Numbered from the stretch's first letter, positions 1-8,763 are shown. The stretch is 51,856 nucleotides of DNA from Apilactobacillus zhangqiuensis (GCF_019656215.1 NZ_BPLK01000006.1:1-51856), one strand, 5' to 3'. Made by a program: numbers and translations. The notes: generated from the letters alone by a model not told the origin.

Positions 1-76
1 GAACACAGAAGTTAAGCTTCTAAACGCCGAGAGTAGTTGAGGGATCGCCCTCTGCAAGGGTAGGACGTTGCCGCGC
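1..76 (+). rRNA. rrf: 5S ribosomal RNA, 3' part (5' end outside window)
   Basis: The first bases carry the conserved 5S core GAACACAGAAGTTAAGC, followed by the GAGAGTAGTTGAGGGATCGC arm and the closing GGTAGGACGTTGCCGCGC. The 5' part lies left of the window. The exact 3' end is estimated at about 75-77. This is the tail of an rRNA operon on the plus strand. Confidence 0.93.
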
Positions 77-85
77 GAATAAAAA

Positions 86-113
86 AGTCTTCGATGTAAA
101 TCGAAGGCTTTTT
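86..113 (+). terminator. Intrinsic terminator after 5S rRNA
   Basis: A 10-bp stem (86-95 with 100-109, one G-T pair) with a GTAA loop is followed by a run of five T. An A-run in front could extend the stem. It sits only nine bases before the tRNA-Thr gene, so either the tRNA is made by readthrough or its promoter lies inside the 5S region. Confidence 0.75.
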
Positions 114-122
114 GTTAATATT

Positions 123-195
123 GCCGTTTTAGCTCAGGAGGTAGAGCGTTTCCATGGTAAGGAAGAGGTCCCGGGTTCAAATCCCGGAAACGGCT
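123..195 (+). tRNA. tRNA-Thr, anticodon GGT
   Basis: A complete cloverleaf can be folded. The acceptor arm GCCGTTT (123-129) pairs with AAACGGC (188-194). The D-arm is GCTCAGGAGGTAGAGC. The anticodon stem TTTCC/GGAAG encloses loop ATGGTAA with anticodon GGT. The T-arm is CCGGG/CCCGG around TTCAAAT. CCA is not encoded. It reads ACC and ACT threonine codons. Confidence 0.95.
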
Positions 196-274
196 TAATG
201 TTAAGAAAATATAATATTAGTTAATATATATATAACAATGAGTTCATTTTATTGAAAACGAACGGTTGGATTTG

Positions 275-320
275 AGCAGTGAGAATGATTGATATAACAA
301 TTGTTTTCACTGCTTTTTTT
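275..320 (+). terminator. Intrinsic terminator downstream of tRNA-Thr
   Basis: An 11-bp stem (275-285 with 304-314) ends in a seven-T run. It probably ends the rRNA/tRNA transcript before the ppk operon promoter. The rest of 196-368 is AT-rich with no gene seen. Confidence 0.8.
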
Positions 321-368
321 ATTTGTTTTGGAATTTAAAAATGAATCTTTAAACCATTTTTTTAAAAA

Positions 369-397
369 TTGAACGTAATAATTTATTTTGATATAAC
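369..397 (+). promoter_or_regulatory. Sigma-A-type promoter of the DUF2252-ppk operon
   Basis: TTGAAC (369-374) and TATAAC (392-397) are separated by 17 bases. A strong ribosome binding site AAAGGAGGG follows at 407-415, eight bases before the ATG of the first gene. No operator is evident. Confidence 0.7.
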
Positions 398-422
398 ATT
401 CTTTGAAAAGGAGGGATAACAT

Positions 423-1814
423 ATGAACAATAAAAAATTACCCTATAATTTTGATTTCACAGATATTTTGATGAAGACACCAACCGAATTAATTGTCGAA
501 GGTAATCGATTAGCAATTGATACGAAGTTCAATGACATAGCGAATTATAAAGTTCAGCAACGCGATGTTTTGAAAATAATGAAACCGAAAAACGATTTGC
601 TATATAAAGATTTACTTGAAACGAAAAGAAGGCGAATGTCTAAGTCTCCGTTTTCATTCTTTAGAGGTTCAGTAGATATTATGAATTATGATTTAAACCA
701 TTACAGTAATTCAGGAATTAAAACCTTAATTGGTGGAGATGCTCATTTAGGTAACTTCGGTTACTACGGATCATCAGAAGGACAGTTACTGTTCGACATG
801 AACGATTTTGATGAATCACACATTGATTATTGGGAATATGATGTTAAACGCTTATTGGTTAGCGCATTACTCGTTGCTAAACAACAGGACTTTAAATTAA
901 AGAAAAAAGTAGAACCCTTCCTAAAAAAATCTGTTATAACATATCTCAAGACTTTGAAGTATATGAGTAATTTAACAGCAATGGAAAGATTTATAACTCC
1001 AAACACACTAAAAAATATTTCGAGTAGTTTCTCTAAAATCCATGAATCTAAAAATACTTTTGATAAATCATTTAAAAAAATTGTCAGTAAGACTATCGAT
1101 AAGGCTATTAATAGTAATTCTGATTATGCAGTTAAAAAATATACGACCACCGTAAAAGGGCAAAAACAATTTATTGAAAATGATCCTGTTACAGTGCATG
1201 TAGGAAATGATGATTATGAAAAGTTGATAAAAGGGTATACTAAATACCTTCATCATTCGAAAAGTGATATTAAACAGTTCCTATTACAATTTCACATCGT
1301 AGATATTGTACGACATACGGTTGGGGTTGGAAGTGTTGGTACACTTTGTTATCTAATATTACTAGAAAATTTTACCGGTGATAATTTAGTTTTACAAGTG
1401 AAACAAGGATTACCAATTTATCAAAACGATGGAATTTATATAGATGACAAGCATTCAACAGGTGAAGACATTGTCAATTGTCAATTGATACTACAAAGTG
1501 CATCAGATCCATTCCTAGGTTACTTTAATATTGATAATAATAGTTTTTATGTACGTCAATTTAAAGATATGAAGGGATCAGTAAAACTAAAAAAATTAGA
1601 TTTTTCAGCATTTTGTGATTATGTAAATGTATGTATTAGTTTATTAGCAAGAGCCCACAGTCAATCACCAACTTTTTATAAAATCATTGGTTATTTAGAA
1701 AGTAAAGATTGGATACCCGAAGCCTTAGTAAAGTACTCAACTCGTTATGTTGAACAAGTGGAATTAGATTTTAAGTCCTTTACTGGAGGCGAAAAGCATG
1801 GGAATAAAATCTAA
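423..1814 (+). CDS. DUF2252 family protein (kinase-like fold)
   Basis: A 463-residue protein recognised as DUF2252 by its ordered signature motifs: SPFSFFRG (75-82), GDAHLGNFG (105-113), FDMNDFDE (124-131) and WEYDVKRL (137-144). The GDxHxxN and DFDE elements resemble the catalytic loop and metal-binding Asp of aminoglycoside-phosphotransferase-like kinases. A phosphotransfer activity is therefore a reasonable inference, but the substrate is unknown. There is no signal peptide or membrane segment, so it should be cytoplasmic. The ATG has an excellent Shine-Dalgarno sequence. The end overlaps ppk by 17 bases, implying coupled translation and a joint role with polyphosphate. The gene is visibly more AT-rich, with more ATA and AAA codons than the neighbouring housekeeping genes, which may indicate transfer. 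Confidence 0.85.
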   Translation: MNNKKLPYNFDFTDILMKTPTELIVEGNRLAIDTKFNDIANYKVQQRDVLKIMKPKNDLLYKDLLETKRRRMSKSPFSFFRGSVDIMNYDLNHYSNSGIKTLIGGDAHLGNFGYYGSSEGQLLFDMNDFDESHIDYWEYDVKRLLVSALLVAKQQDFKLKKKVEPFLKKSVITYLKTLKYMSNLTAMERFITPNTLKNISSSFSKIHESKNTFDKSFKKIVSKTIDKAINSNSDYAVKKYTTTVKGQKQFIENDPVTVHVGNDDYEKLIKGYTKYLHHSKSDIKQFLLQFHIVDIVRHTVGVGSVGTLCYLILLENFTGDNLVLQVKQGLPIYQNDGIYIDDKHSTGEDIVNCQLILQSASDPFLGYFNIDNNSFYVRQFKDMKGSVKLKKLDFSAFCDYVNVCISLLARAHSQSPTFYKIIGYLESKDWIPEALVKYSTRYVEQVELDFKSFTGGEKHGNKI

Positions 1815-3957
1815 ATATAAAGGTGATTTGTATAATCGAGACTTAAGCTGGTTACTTTTCAATCGTAGAGTAATTGAATTAGCTAACAACTATAACGTCC
1901 CATATTTAAATAAATTAAAGTTTCTATCTATTGCTTCAAGCAATTTAGATGAATTCTATAGCGTTAGGGTTCCGAGCATTAAAAGCCAAGAAACTTTAAC
2001 GAATGACGGACATGATTCAAAAACAATGTTAAAGTATTCAGAAATACTAAAAAAACTCCATGAGATAAATAATAATAACTTTAAAATACAATCTAACTAT
2101 TTTAAATTGTTAATTAAACAATTACCTGATTTAGGTATTGGTAATTTTGTTAAGTATGATGATTTATGCGATCGAATGAAACAAAAAGCCAACCAAAAAT
2201 TTGATGAAAAAATTTTACCATTTTTAACAAGCACAACCTTTAATTCGGAATATAATTTAGACTTTATGAAAAATAAATGGATGGCAATAGCAACTTTGGT
2301 TAAAACAAAAAATGATACTTCGATTCGTGTTATGCCAATACCACCATATATCAGACGAACAGTTAGTTTGAAGGTCGATGGGAAAAAGCAATATTTGATG
2401 ATGGAAGATCTAATCATCAATAACTTGAGAAATTTATATGACGATGGCGAAATCAAAGATGTAATCGTATTTCGGTTGAGTCGAGATCTAGATGCATCAA
2501 TTGATTTAGAAAAAAATAACGGTAGCAAAAAAACTATCCAGAATTTGCGCCACTATCTAGCGAACCGGGAAAAAGGTAAAATCACAATGCTAGAAATACA
2601 AGATTTGCCTAATACCAATGAAAAATTCATTAATACCTTTATAAAAAAATTTAAAATTGAACCAAATGATGTATTTAAAATCGATACACCATTAGATTTA
2701 ACTTTTATGTTTCCTTTAATAAATTCGTGGACTAAGAAACATCCTGAATTATCATATCCTGATTTTTCAGGGACAAAATGGAATTATAAGAAATCAATGC
2801 AGGAGTACCTCAATAAACACAATTTACTTTTACAATACCCTTATGATTCTTTTGAACAATTCATTCAGTTCCTAAAAGAAGCGGTTGATAATCCTCAAAC
2901 GATAGCAATCAAACAAACAATCTATCGAGTCGCGGATAATTCTGAAGTAATTGAGTTACTGAAAAAGGCTTCAAGAAAAGGAATTAAAGTGACAGTGGTG
3001 GTTGAACTGAGAGCTAGGTTTGATGAGACTAATAATCTAAAAGTGACTGATGAATTGGAAGATGCTGGATGCGAAATTATATTTGGAAAAAAATATATGA
3101 AAGTGCACAGCAAAGCATGTTTGGTCATAATGAATGATAAAAGTAGTGTTAGAGGGTATGTGCAGATAGGAACTGGAAATTATAACGAACAAACAGCGAA
3201 GGGATTTGTTGACTTAAGTTTATATTCTAGTTCAGAAGGATATGTTAACTGCTTAAAATCCTTCTTTGATTATCTATCACACAATGGTGATTGTTCACGT
3301 TCACCAAAATATAATTCAATTGTGTCGTCACCAAATCGAATTGAAGACATGGTTATACAAAATATAAATAGAGTTAAGGAATATTATCAAAAATATGGTA
3401 AAGGAAAAGTTTTCCTTAAGGTAAATTCTTTAACAGATATTGATGTCATAGCAGCAATCTATGATGCTGCGAAGGTGGGGGTCCCTTTTAGGCTAGTCAT
3501 AAGAGGATCATGTTGTTTGAAACTAGGAATTTGCGGTGAAAAAGAAAATATCGTTGTTTCTAGTATCGTCGGAGAGTTTCTCGAACACAGCAGAATATAT
3601 GCATTTTATACAGACAAACCATCCTTTTGGATTTCCTCAGCCGATTTAATGACCAGAAATATGGTTAACCGTGTTGAATTAGCCGTTAAAATTATGGACA
3701 AACACAATATTAATAAAATTCAAAAGATTATTGATATCTATTCCGAAGATGATGTTGATGGTTTCTTCTTGGACAAGGAAGGAAATTATTTTAAGTATGA
3801 AAATTCTAAGAATCGCTCTGCACAACAAACATTTATCGAGGAAAGCATAAAATTATCCAGTCAAACTTCAAAGCAAAATAAGATTTATAAATTGATTACT
3901 GAAAAAATAAGTAAATTGAAGAATCTCCTAATTTCAAGAAAAAATAAAAATGCGTAG
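1798..3957 (+). CDS. ppk: Polyphosphate kinase (PPK1)
   Basis: This enzyme reversibly polymerises the gamma-phosphate of ATP into polyphosphate. The 719-residue length is normal for PPK1. The N-terminal domain opens with NRDLSWLLFNRRV and the FLSIASSNLDEF block. The two catalytic phospholipase-D-like halves contain the histidines expected for phospho-enzyme formation: His437 in KVHSK, and His597 in EFLEHSRIYAF. The GTGNYNE and SSADLMTRN blocks are also present. The ATG lies inside the end of the DUF2252 gene, preceded by GGAGGCGAAAAGC, so translation is probably coupled. The operon ends at a bidirectional terminator. Base composition is AT-rich like its partner. Function is confident. Whether the cell uses it for stress, pH or phosphate storage cannot be read from the sequence. 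Confidence 0.97.
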   Translation: MGIKSKYKGDLYNRDLSWLLFNRRVIELANNYNVPYLNKLKFLSIASSNLDEFYSVRVPSIKSQETLTNDGHDSKTMLKYSEILKKLHEINNNNFKIQSNYFKLLIKQLPDLGIGNFVKYDDLCDRMKQKANQKFDEKILPFLTSTTFNSEYNLDFMKNKWMAIATLVKTKNDTSIRVMPIPPYIRRTVSLKVDGKKQYLMMEDLIINNLRNLYDDGEIKDVIVFRLSRDLDASIDLEKNNGSKKTIQNLRHYLANREKGKITMLEIQDLPNTNEKFINTFIKKFKIEPNDVFKIDTPLDLTFMFPLINSWTKKHPELSYPDFSGTKWNYKKSMQEYLNKHNLLLQYPYDSFEQFIQFLKEAVDNPQTIAIKQTIYRVADNSEVIELLKKASRKGIKVTVVVELRARFDETNNLKVTDELEDAGCEIIFGKKYMKVHSKACLVIMNDKSSVRGYVQIGTGNYNEQTAKGFVDLSLYSSSEGYVNCLKSFFDYLSHNGDCSRSPKYNSIVSSPNRIEDMVIQNINRVKEYYQKYGKGKVFLKVNSLTDIDVIAAIYDAAKVGVPFRLVIRGSCCLKLGICGEKENIVVSSIVGEFLEHSRIYAFYTDKPSFWISSADLMTRNMVNRVELAVKIMDKHNINKIQKIIDIYSEDDVDGFFLDKEGNYFKYENSKNRSAQQTFIEESIKLSSQTSKQNKIYKLITEKISKLKNLLISRKNKNA

Positions 3958-3997
3958 CAATGATTAGGTATGGTTCTTTAATAATTAATAATAAAAT

Positions 3998-4029
3998 AAA
4001 AGGCCAATCGTAATTGATTGGTCTTTTTT
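3998..4029. terminator. Bidirectional terminator between ppk and helD
   Basis: A 12-bp stem (3998-4009 with 4016-4027, one G-T pair) is flanked by A and T runs on opposite sides. It can serve the convergent ppk and helD transcripts. Confidence 0.85.
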
Positions 4030-4034
4030 GTTTG

Positions 4035-6341
4035 TTATTTAATTTTTCTATCAATCTTAACTTCATTAATTGGTAGGTTTGCGTTCGCAATAATTGGTGA
4101 AACGGGTCCATTGCTTATTAAGGTTAAATGATGCATTGCTCGAGTGGCAATGGTATAGAGTGTTCCAACGTAATCATCATTTGGATAATTATCCTTTGAA
4201 ACGTTCCAAGCAATGACAGAATCAAATTCCAAACCTTTAGCTAAGTAAATTGGCATGATGACAATTCCCTTTGGAAGTGATCTATCCGTATCTGCTAGCA
4301 ATGTTGGATTAAGTTGATTATAAGTGTGTTGATGAAGTTGTTTGGCTTCTGTTAGGTTCTTGGTAACAATCGCAACAGTACCTTCATCCTTTAGTTCTTG
4401 TTTAGCACATTTAACCAATGCTTCGATACATTCATTTTCGTTATGACGAATAAAGATTTCAGGTGACTTACCTGGACGGTTAAACGCTTCAATTTCATCA
4501 CCATTAGGTAATAATGATTTGGCGAAATTGGTGATTGGATAAGTTGAACGATATGATCGATTTAAAGTAATCAACCTTGATTTCTTAGTAGCAAATGCTT
4601 CGTTTAACTTATTTAGTAATTCTTGAGGTGCTTCAACAGCTTTAAACAATGCCTGTTCACTGTCACCAATTAAGTTAATCTTGGTTTGTGGGAAAGCATG
4701 CTTAATGTAAATTAATTGAGCAATTGAGTAGTCTTGCATCTCATCAACGAATAAGTATTGCATTGTTTGGTTTTGACCGCCACCGATCATTAAATCACGC
4801 ATGTATAAAAGTGGGGCGGCATCGTCTAGACGAACCTGGTGCAATTCGATTGAATCGTCAAAAGAATCAACATCATCATTCCATGCATCAACGTTAACGT
4901 ATTTGGGTAAGACCACTTGTTGCATAAAACGTTGGTATTGAAGATATGGATCAAAGAATGAACCATTGTATAAAGCATCGTAGACTTTTCTGAAGTGTTC
5001 GGTCACGATTTGTTTTGCGATAAAGTATCTTTCATCGTCTTCGTCTTGGAAACTACCAAGTTGATGACCTTCCATAAAGTCATGATATTGTTCTGAGTTA
5101 AGTTGATCGATTTCATCGTCAACCCATGGCTTATAAACTTCAACTTCAATGCGTTTCTTTAAGATTTCAATCAAACGATTCTTGGTCTTTAAGAACTTAT
5201 CAGCCGGTTTCATTTGTTTGGGTTGAGAAGCGTAGATATCCTTAATCACGTCAGCGTCAAAGAATACTTTACCGTCAATTAAAATACTTTGAAAGGCAAT
5301 GTCATTATTAAAAACGTTGTTGATATAGTTCTCGATAGAGGTCATGTATTGATGACCACGTTTGAATGATTGAATCGTTTTTTCATCATCAGTGTATGCT
5401 TGTTCGGTTTCGTATTGATCAAACAAGCTTTGGACCTTTACACCTTCAAGTCGATGATCAATAAATTCTTGTAAGGTTACCTGTCTCATATTACGTTCAC
5501 CTAAACTAGGTAAAACATCTGAAATGTAATGTGAGAATAAACGGTTAGGGGAGAATAGAATGATTTGGTCGGCTTGAAGAGAACTTCTACTGTGATACAA
5601 CAAAAATGCAATTCGTTGTAGGATTGCTGAAGTCTTACCGGAACCGGCAACACCTTGAACCACGAGTAAATCACTATAAGTATCTCTAATGATGTCGTTT
5701 TGTTCCTTTTGGATTGTCGAAACGATGTTTTGCATCACTTCATCATGTTGTTGTCCTAACACGGATTGTAGCATTTCATCACCAACGGTTTCGTTGGTAT
5801 CAAACATGTTATTAATCTCTCCGTGACTAATTTGAAACTGACGTTTCTTTTCTAAGTCAGTAGTTTGTTTTCCGGCGGGAGTTTGGTATGAAACTTTTCC
5901 TAACGTTCCGTTGTAATAGATACTAGAGATAGGGGCACGCCAATCGTAGACTAAGAAATTTTCGTTATCATCAACGAATGAAGCGGTCCCGATATATAAA
6001 CTTTCTGTATCGTCATCACCGTCGTCTTTGATATCAATTCGTCCAAAGTATGGTGAATCAGCCAGTTTTTTATATGTTTCAAGTTGGTTCTTAATAATTG
6101 CTTCGCTTTGGACTACTTTATTAACTAGTCCTCTTTGTTGTTGGAGGTCGGCAGAAGTTTCAATTCTATCATCGACTTCGACGTAGTTAACAGAAGTATT
6201 GTTACCGTAGTTTTGTTGAACACGCTTTGTTTCATTGTGTGCTTTTTGGTATTCAGCTTCTGTCTTATCGATGCGTTTGTGTAATTTGGCGACAACTTTA
6301 TCGACACGATTTTGTTCATTTGTAAGATCGTTATTAGCCAT
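4035..6341 (-). CDS. helD: HelD-type RNA polymerase recycling ATPase (UvrD/Rep-like helicase IV)
   Basis: HelD frees stalled RNA polymerase from DNA and nucleic acids using ATP. The 768-residue protein starts with a long charged coiled coil (about 8-45 and 70-95), the arm that enters the polymerase channel in known HelD structures. It then shows the superfamily 1 motor: Walker A GVAGSGKT (230-237), the SPNRLF motif, Walker B/motif II VDEMQD (about 532-537), GDSEQALF, and RSYRSTYPI. The C-terminal block with AKGLEFD and TIATRAMHHL corresponds to motifs V and VI. The start is supported by AGGAGG seven bases before the ATG. It is single-gene and divergent from trpS. It could be annotated as a generic UvrD helicase, but the N-terminal coiled coil favours HelD. 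Confidence 0.88.
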   Translation of the reverse strand: MANNDLTNEQNRVDKVVAKLHKRIDKTEAEYQKAHNETKRVQQNYGNNTSVNYVEVDDRIETSADLQQQRGLVNKVVQSEAIIKNQLETYKKLADSPYFGRIDIKDDGDDDTESLYIGTASFVDDNENFLVYDWRAPISSIYYNGTLGKVSYQTPAGKQTTDLEKKRQFQISHGEINNMFDTNETVGDEMLQSVLGQQHDEVMQNIVSTIQKEQNDIIRDTYSDLLVVQGVAGSGKTSAILQRIAFLLYHSRSSLQADQIILFSPNRLFSHYISDVLPSLGERNMRQVTLQEFIDHRLEGVKVQSLFDQYETEQAYTDDEKTIQSFKRGHQYMTSIENYINNVFNNDIAFQSILIDGKVFFDADVIKDIYASQPKQMKPADKFLKTKNRLIEILKKRIEVEVYKPWVDDEIDQLNSEQYHDFMEGHQLGSFQDEDDERYFIAKQIVTEHFRKVYDALYNGSFFDPYLQYQRFMQQVVLPKYVNVDAWNDDVDSFDDSIELHQVRLDDAAPLLYMRDLMIGGGQNQTMQYLFVDEMQDYSIAQLIYIKHAFPQTKINLIGDSEQALFKAVEAPQELLNKLNEAFATKKSRLITLNRSYRSTYPITNFAKSLLPNGDEIEAFNRPGKSPEIFIRHNENECIEALVKCAKQELKDEGTVAIVTKNLTEAKQLHQHTYNQLNPTLLADTDRSLPKGIVIMPIYLAKGLEFDSVIAWNVSKDNYPNDDYVGTLYTIATRAMHHLTLISNGPVSPIIANANLPINEVKIDRKIK

Positions 6342-6387
6342 TTTTACCTCCTAATTTATTGTTAAATCCGTACATTTATGCTCAATA

Positions 6388-6416
6388 ATTCTAATTAGAT
6401 TTTGCCGTCATGTCAA
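6388..6416 (-). promoter_or_regulatory. Promoter of helD
   Basis: On the minus strand TTGACA (6416-6411) and TAGAAT (6393-6388) are separated by 17 bases. It is divergent to the trpS promoter and leaves an untranslated leader of about 40 bases. Confidence 0.7.
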
Positions 6417-6428
6417 TTAATATCCTTT

Positions 6429-6457
6429 TTGACATGTCTATTTAAATCCAGTAAAAT
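6429..6457 (+). promoter_or_regulatory. Promoter of the trpS T-box transcript
   Basis: TTGACA (6429-6434) and TAAAAT (6452-6457) with a 17-base spacer lie immediately upstream of the T-box leader. Transcription would start near 6464. Confidence 0.75.
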
Positions 6458-6475
6458 ATAGTTAATATTAAAGTA

Positions 6476-6653
6476 AGTAGCGATGTCATTTACAGAGAGA
6501 TTATGTATTACTGAAAGTAATCACGACTAGCGAAATGGATGAAGTTATGGGATTGCACCCTTATCGCAGAGTGGCAAATGATTATACATTTGCAAGTTAG
6601 GTGGTACCGCGCTCAAGCGTCCTATTGTTTTTTTAACAATGGGGCGCTTTTTT
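6476..6653 (+). promoter_or_regulatory. T-box leader controlling trpS
   Basis: The canonical T-box sequence AGGTGGTACCGCG (about 6599-6611) is present. It is preceded by a structured stem I containing the AGAGAGA element; its base can pair GCGAT (6480-6484) with ATCGC (about 6563-6567). Trp codons TGG at 6536-6538 and 6548-6550 are specifier candidates; I could not decide between them by eye. The T-box is followed by a terminator. Uncharged tRNA-Trp should pair with the leader and stabilise the antiterminator, raising trpS expression during tryptophan shortage. With the divergent promoters, this accounts for the gene-free 330 bases before trpS. Confidence 0.93.
6615..6653 (+). terminator. Regulated terminator of the trpS T-box
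   Basis: A 15-bp stem (6615-6629 with 6635-6649, two G-T pairs) is followed by TTTT. The 5' arm begins just after the T-box sequence, so the antiterminator and terminator compete. Confidence 0.85.
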
Positions 6654-6671
6654 TGGAAAGGAAGTAACAAA

Positions 6672-7691
6672 ATGGCAGATAAAAAAGTAATTCTAACTGG
6701 TGATCGACCAACCGGTAAACTACATATCGGACACTACGTTGGATCATTAAAGAATAGAGTTGCACTACAAAACTCAGGTGAATATGACACCAATATCATG
6801 ATTGCGGACATGCAAGCATTAACTGATAATGCTCGTGACCCAGAAAAAATCAGAAACTCACTATTACAAGTTGCTTTGGATTACTTAGCTGTCGGAATTG
6901 ATCCAGAAAAATCAACTATCTTGGTTCAATCACAAATTCCCGCACTAAACGAATTAACAATGCACTACTTAAACTTAGTTTCAGTTAACCGTTTGAAGAG
7001 AAACCCAACTGTTAAGACTGAAATTCAACAAAAGAAGTTTGGTGAGAGTGTTCCTGCTGGATTCTTCATTTACCCAGTCAGCCAAGCTGCAGATATTACT
7101 GCATTTAAAGCCGACACAGTTCCGGTTGGTGAAGATCAAGAACCAATGCTAGAACAAACTAGAGAAATCGTTAGAAGTATCAACGGTATCTATGGTAAGG
7201 ATGTATTAGTTGAACCAGAAGGCTACTTCCCACCAAAGGGAATGGGTAGAATTCCTGGTCTAGATGGAAACGCTAAGATGAGTAAATCATTGAACAACGC
7301 CATCTACTTGGCCGACGATGCTGACACTATTCAAAAGAAAGTAATGTCAATGTACACAGATCCTAACCACATTCACGTGGAAGATCCTGGTCAAGTTGAA
7401 GGAAACACTGTTTTCACTTATCTAGACATTTTTGCTGATGATAAACAAAAGGTTAGCGAATTAAAGGAACAATACAGACACGGTGGTCTAGGAGACGTTA
7501 AGATTAAGCGTTACTTAAATGAAGTACTACAAGCTGAATTGGCACCAATTAGAGAACGTCGTGAACAATTCGAAAAGGATCCACAAGCAGTTTATGACAT
7601 TCTAAAGGCTGGTAGTGAAAAAGCGAATAAGGTAGCCAACCAAACCCTAGATGAAGTAAGGGATGCTATTGGTATTAATTACTTTAAATAA
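6672..7691 (+). CDS. trpS: Tryptophan-tRNA ligase
   Basis: Class I aminoacyl-tRNA synthetase charging tRNA-Trp. From the chosen start the protein has 339 residues, normal for bacterial TrpRS. HIGH is exact (18-21, in [12 protein letters not shown]) and KMSKS is exact (202-206). The motif [10 protein letters not shown] and the GEDQEPMLE segment of the tryptophan/ATP pocket are present. An in-frame ATG at 6639 lies inside the terminator hairpin and is rejected. The ATG at 6672 has GGAAAGGA ten bases upstream. It is expressed under the T-box leader and followed after 22 bases by ppx, which may share its transcript. Confidence 0.97.
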   Translation: MADKKVILTGDRPTGKLHIGHYVGSLKNRVALQNSGEYDTNIMIADMQALTDNARDPEKIRNSLLQVALDYLAVGIDPEKSTILVQSQIPALNELTMHYLNLVSVNRLKRNPTVKTEIQQKKFGESVPAGFFIYPVSQAADITAFKADTVPVGEDQEPMLEQTREIVRSINGIYGKDVLVEPEGYFPPKGMGRIPGLDGNAKMSKSLNNAIYLADDADTIQKKVMSMYTDPNHIHVEDPGQVEGNTVFTYLDIFADDKQKVSELKEQYRHGGLGDVKIKRYLNEVLQAELAPIRERREQFEKDPQAVYDILKAGSEKANKVANQTLDEVRDAIGINYFK

Positions 7692-7713
7692 AATACTATT
7701 TTAGGAGTTTAGG

Positions 7714-8655
7714 GTGAATCGGATGGAGAACTTAGTAATTGTTGACATCGGTTCGAATTCTGCTCGAATGTCCATCTATCGAATTGAAAATGATGGTTAT
7801 TGCGTTGAATTAAAACGTAGTAAAAGTGATAGCCGTCTATCCGAGGGAATGGGAAAAGAAAAGATTCTACAACCGGTTGCAATTAATCGGACAATTAATG
7901 CTTTAAAGTCTTTCAAAAGAATTTATAGCTCAATGAATAATGCCACTGTGATTACCATTGCAACTGCTGCGGTTCGACAAGCTGAAAACCAAAAAGCTTT
8001 TATTCGCAAGGTAAGAAAGAAAGTTGGCTTAGACGTTAGAGTTTTATCAGGTCGTGAAGAAGCTTATTACGATTATTTAGGTGTCGTTAATAAGATTAAG
8101 ATGAACGACTACATGGTGATGGATATTGGTGGTGCCAGTATCGAATTGGTCCGCGTTCAAGGAAAGAAACGTCGTGATTTAATTAGTTTGCCAATTGGTG
8201 CCGTCAATATTTCAGAACGTTTTAAATTGAATAACTCTGTTCACGCAGCTGACCTATTCAACGCACAACGTTTCTTAAAGGAAAACATACATCGAGTTCC
8301 TTGGCTTAAAAAAGCGGATCACTATCAATTAGTTGTTTTGGGAGGAGCTGCAAGAAGTTTAGCGAGAATTAATCGTAGTCACCAACACTTCAAAAACTCT
8401 GATAACCTAAACGGCTATCATCTAAATCAACGCCAAGTGATGGGAACGTATGAATTACTTTTACGTAAAAACTTACACAATCGAAAAGAAATTCACGGAT
8501 TAGAAAACGAGCGAGCTGATATTATACTAGGTGGTCTACTACCTCTTATCACAGTTATTGATGAAATTGATTCAAGAAGAATCGTATTTTCTGAAGGCGG
8601 TGTAAGGGAAGGACTTATTGCTGAATATATAAAGAAGCACTATCGAAACTATTAA
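7714..8655 (+). CDS. ppx: Ppx/GppA family exopolyphosphatase
   Basis: A 313-residue member of the ASKHA-fold Ppx/GppA phosphatases, which remove terminal phosphate from polyphosphate or from pppGpp. Visible signatures are VDIGSNSARM (10-19) and the second phosphate loop DIGGASIEL (137-145), where the usual third Gly is Ala. ERADIILGGLLPL lies near the C-terminus. It is the short form, lacking the HD-like C-terminal domain of E. coli Ppx. The GTG start at 7714 is chosen because AGGAG (7703-7707) is six bases upstream; the ATG at 7723 is 15 bases away. The nearby ppk supports polyphosphate as substrate, although pppGpp cannot be excluded. Confidence 0.88.
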   Translation: MNRMENLVIVDIGSNSARMSIYRIENDGYCVELKRSKSDSRLSEGMGKEKILQPVAINRTINALKSFKRIYSSMNNATVITIATAAVRQAENQKAFIRKVRKKVGLDVRVLSGREEAYYDYLGVVNKIKMNDYMVMDIGGASIELVRVQGKKRRDLISLPIGAVNISERFKLNNSVHAADLFNAQRFLKENIHRVPWLKKADHYQLVVLGGAARSLARINRSHQHFKNSDNLNGYHLNQRQVMGTYELLLRKNLHNRKEIHGLENERADIILGGLLPLITVIDEIDSRRIVFSEGGVREGLIAEYIKKHYRNY

Positions 8656-8657
8656 AG

Positions 8658-8692
8658 AGGTTTTTAATCCAATTAGGGTTAAAAACCTTTTT
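8658..8692 (+). terminator. Terminator after ppx
   Basis: A 10-bp stem AGGTTTTTAA (8658-8667) pairs with TTAAAAACCT (8679-8688), followed by T residues. Confidence 0.75.
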
Positions 8693-8763
8693 AAATGCCG
8701 AATATTTAAATAATGTTATCATAAATATCAGATATAAATACCGCACATCCGGGGGGACTAATA

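Noticed and set aside
6364-6376. PurBox-like sequence AAATCCGTACATT in the helD leader
   Set aside because: It deviates from CCGAAC in the core, lies downstream of the predicted helD start site, and no purine gene is nearby.
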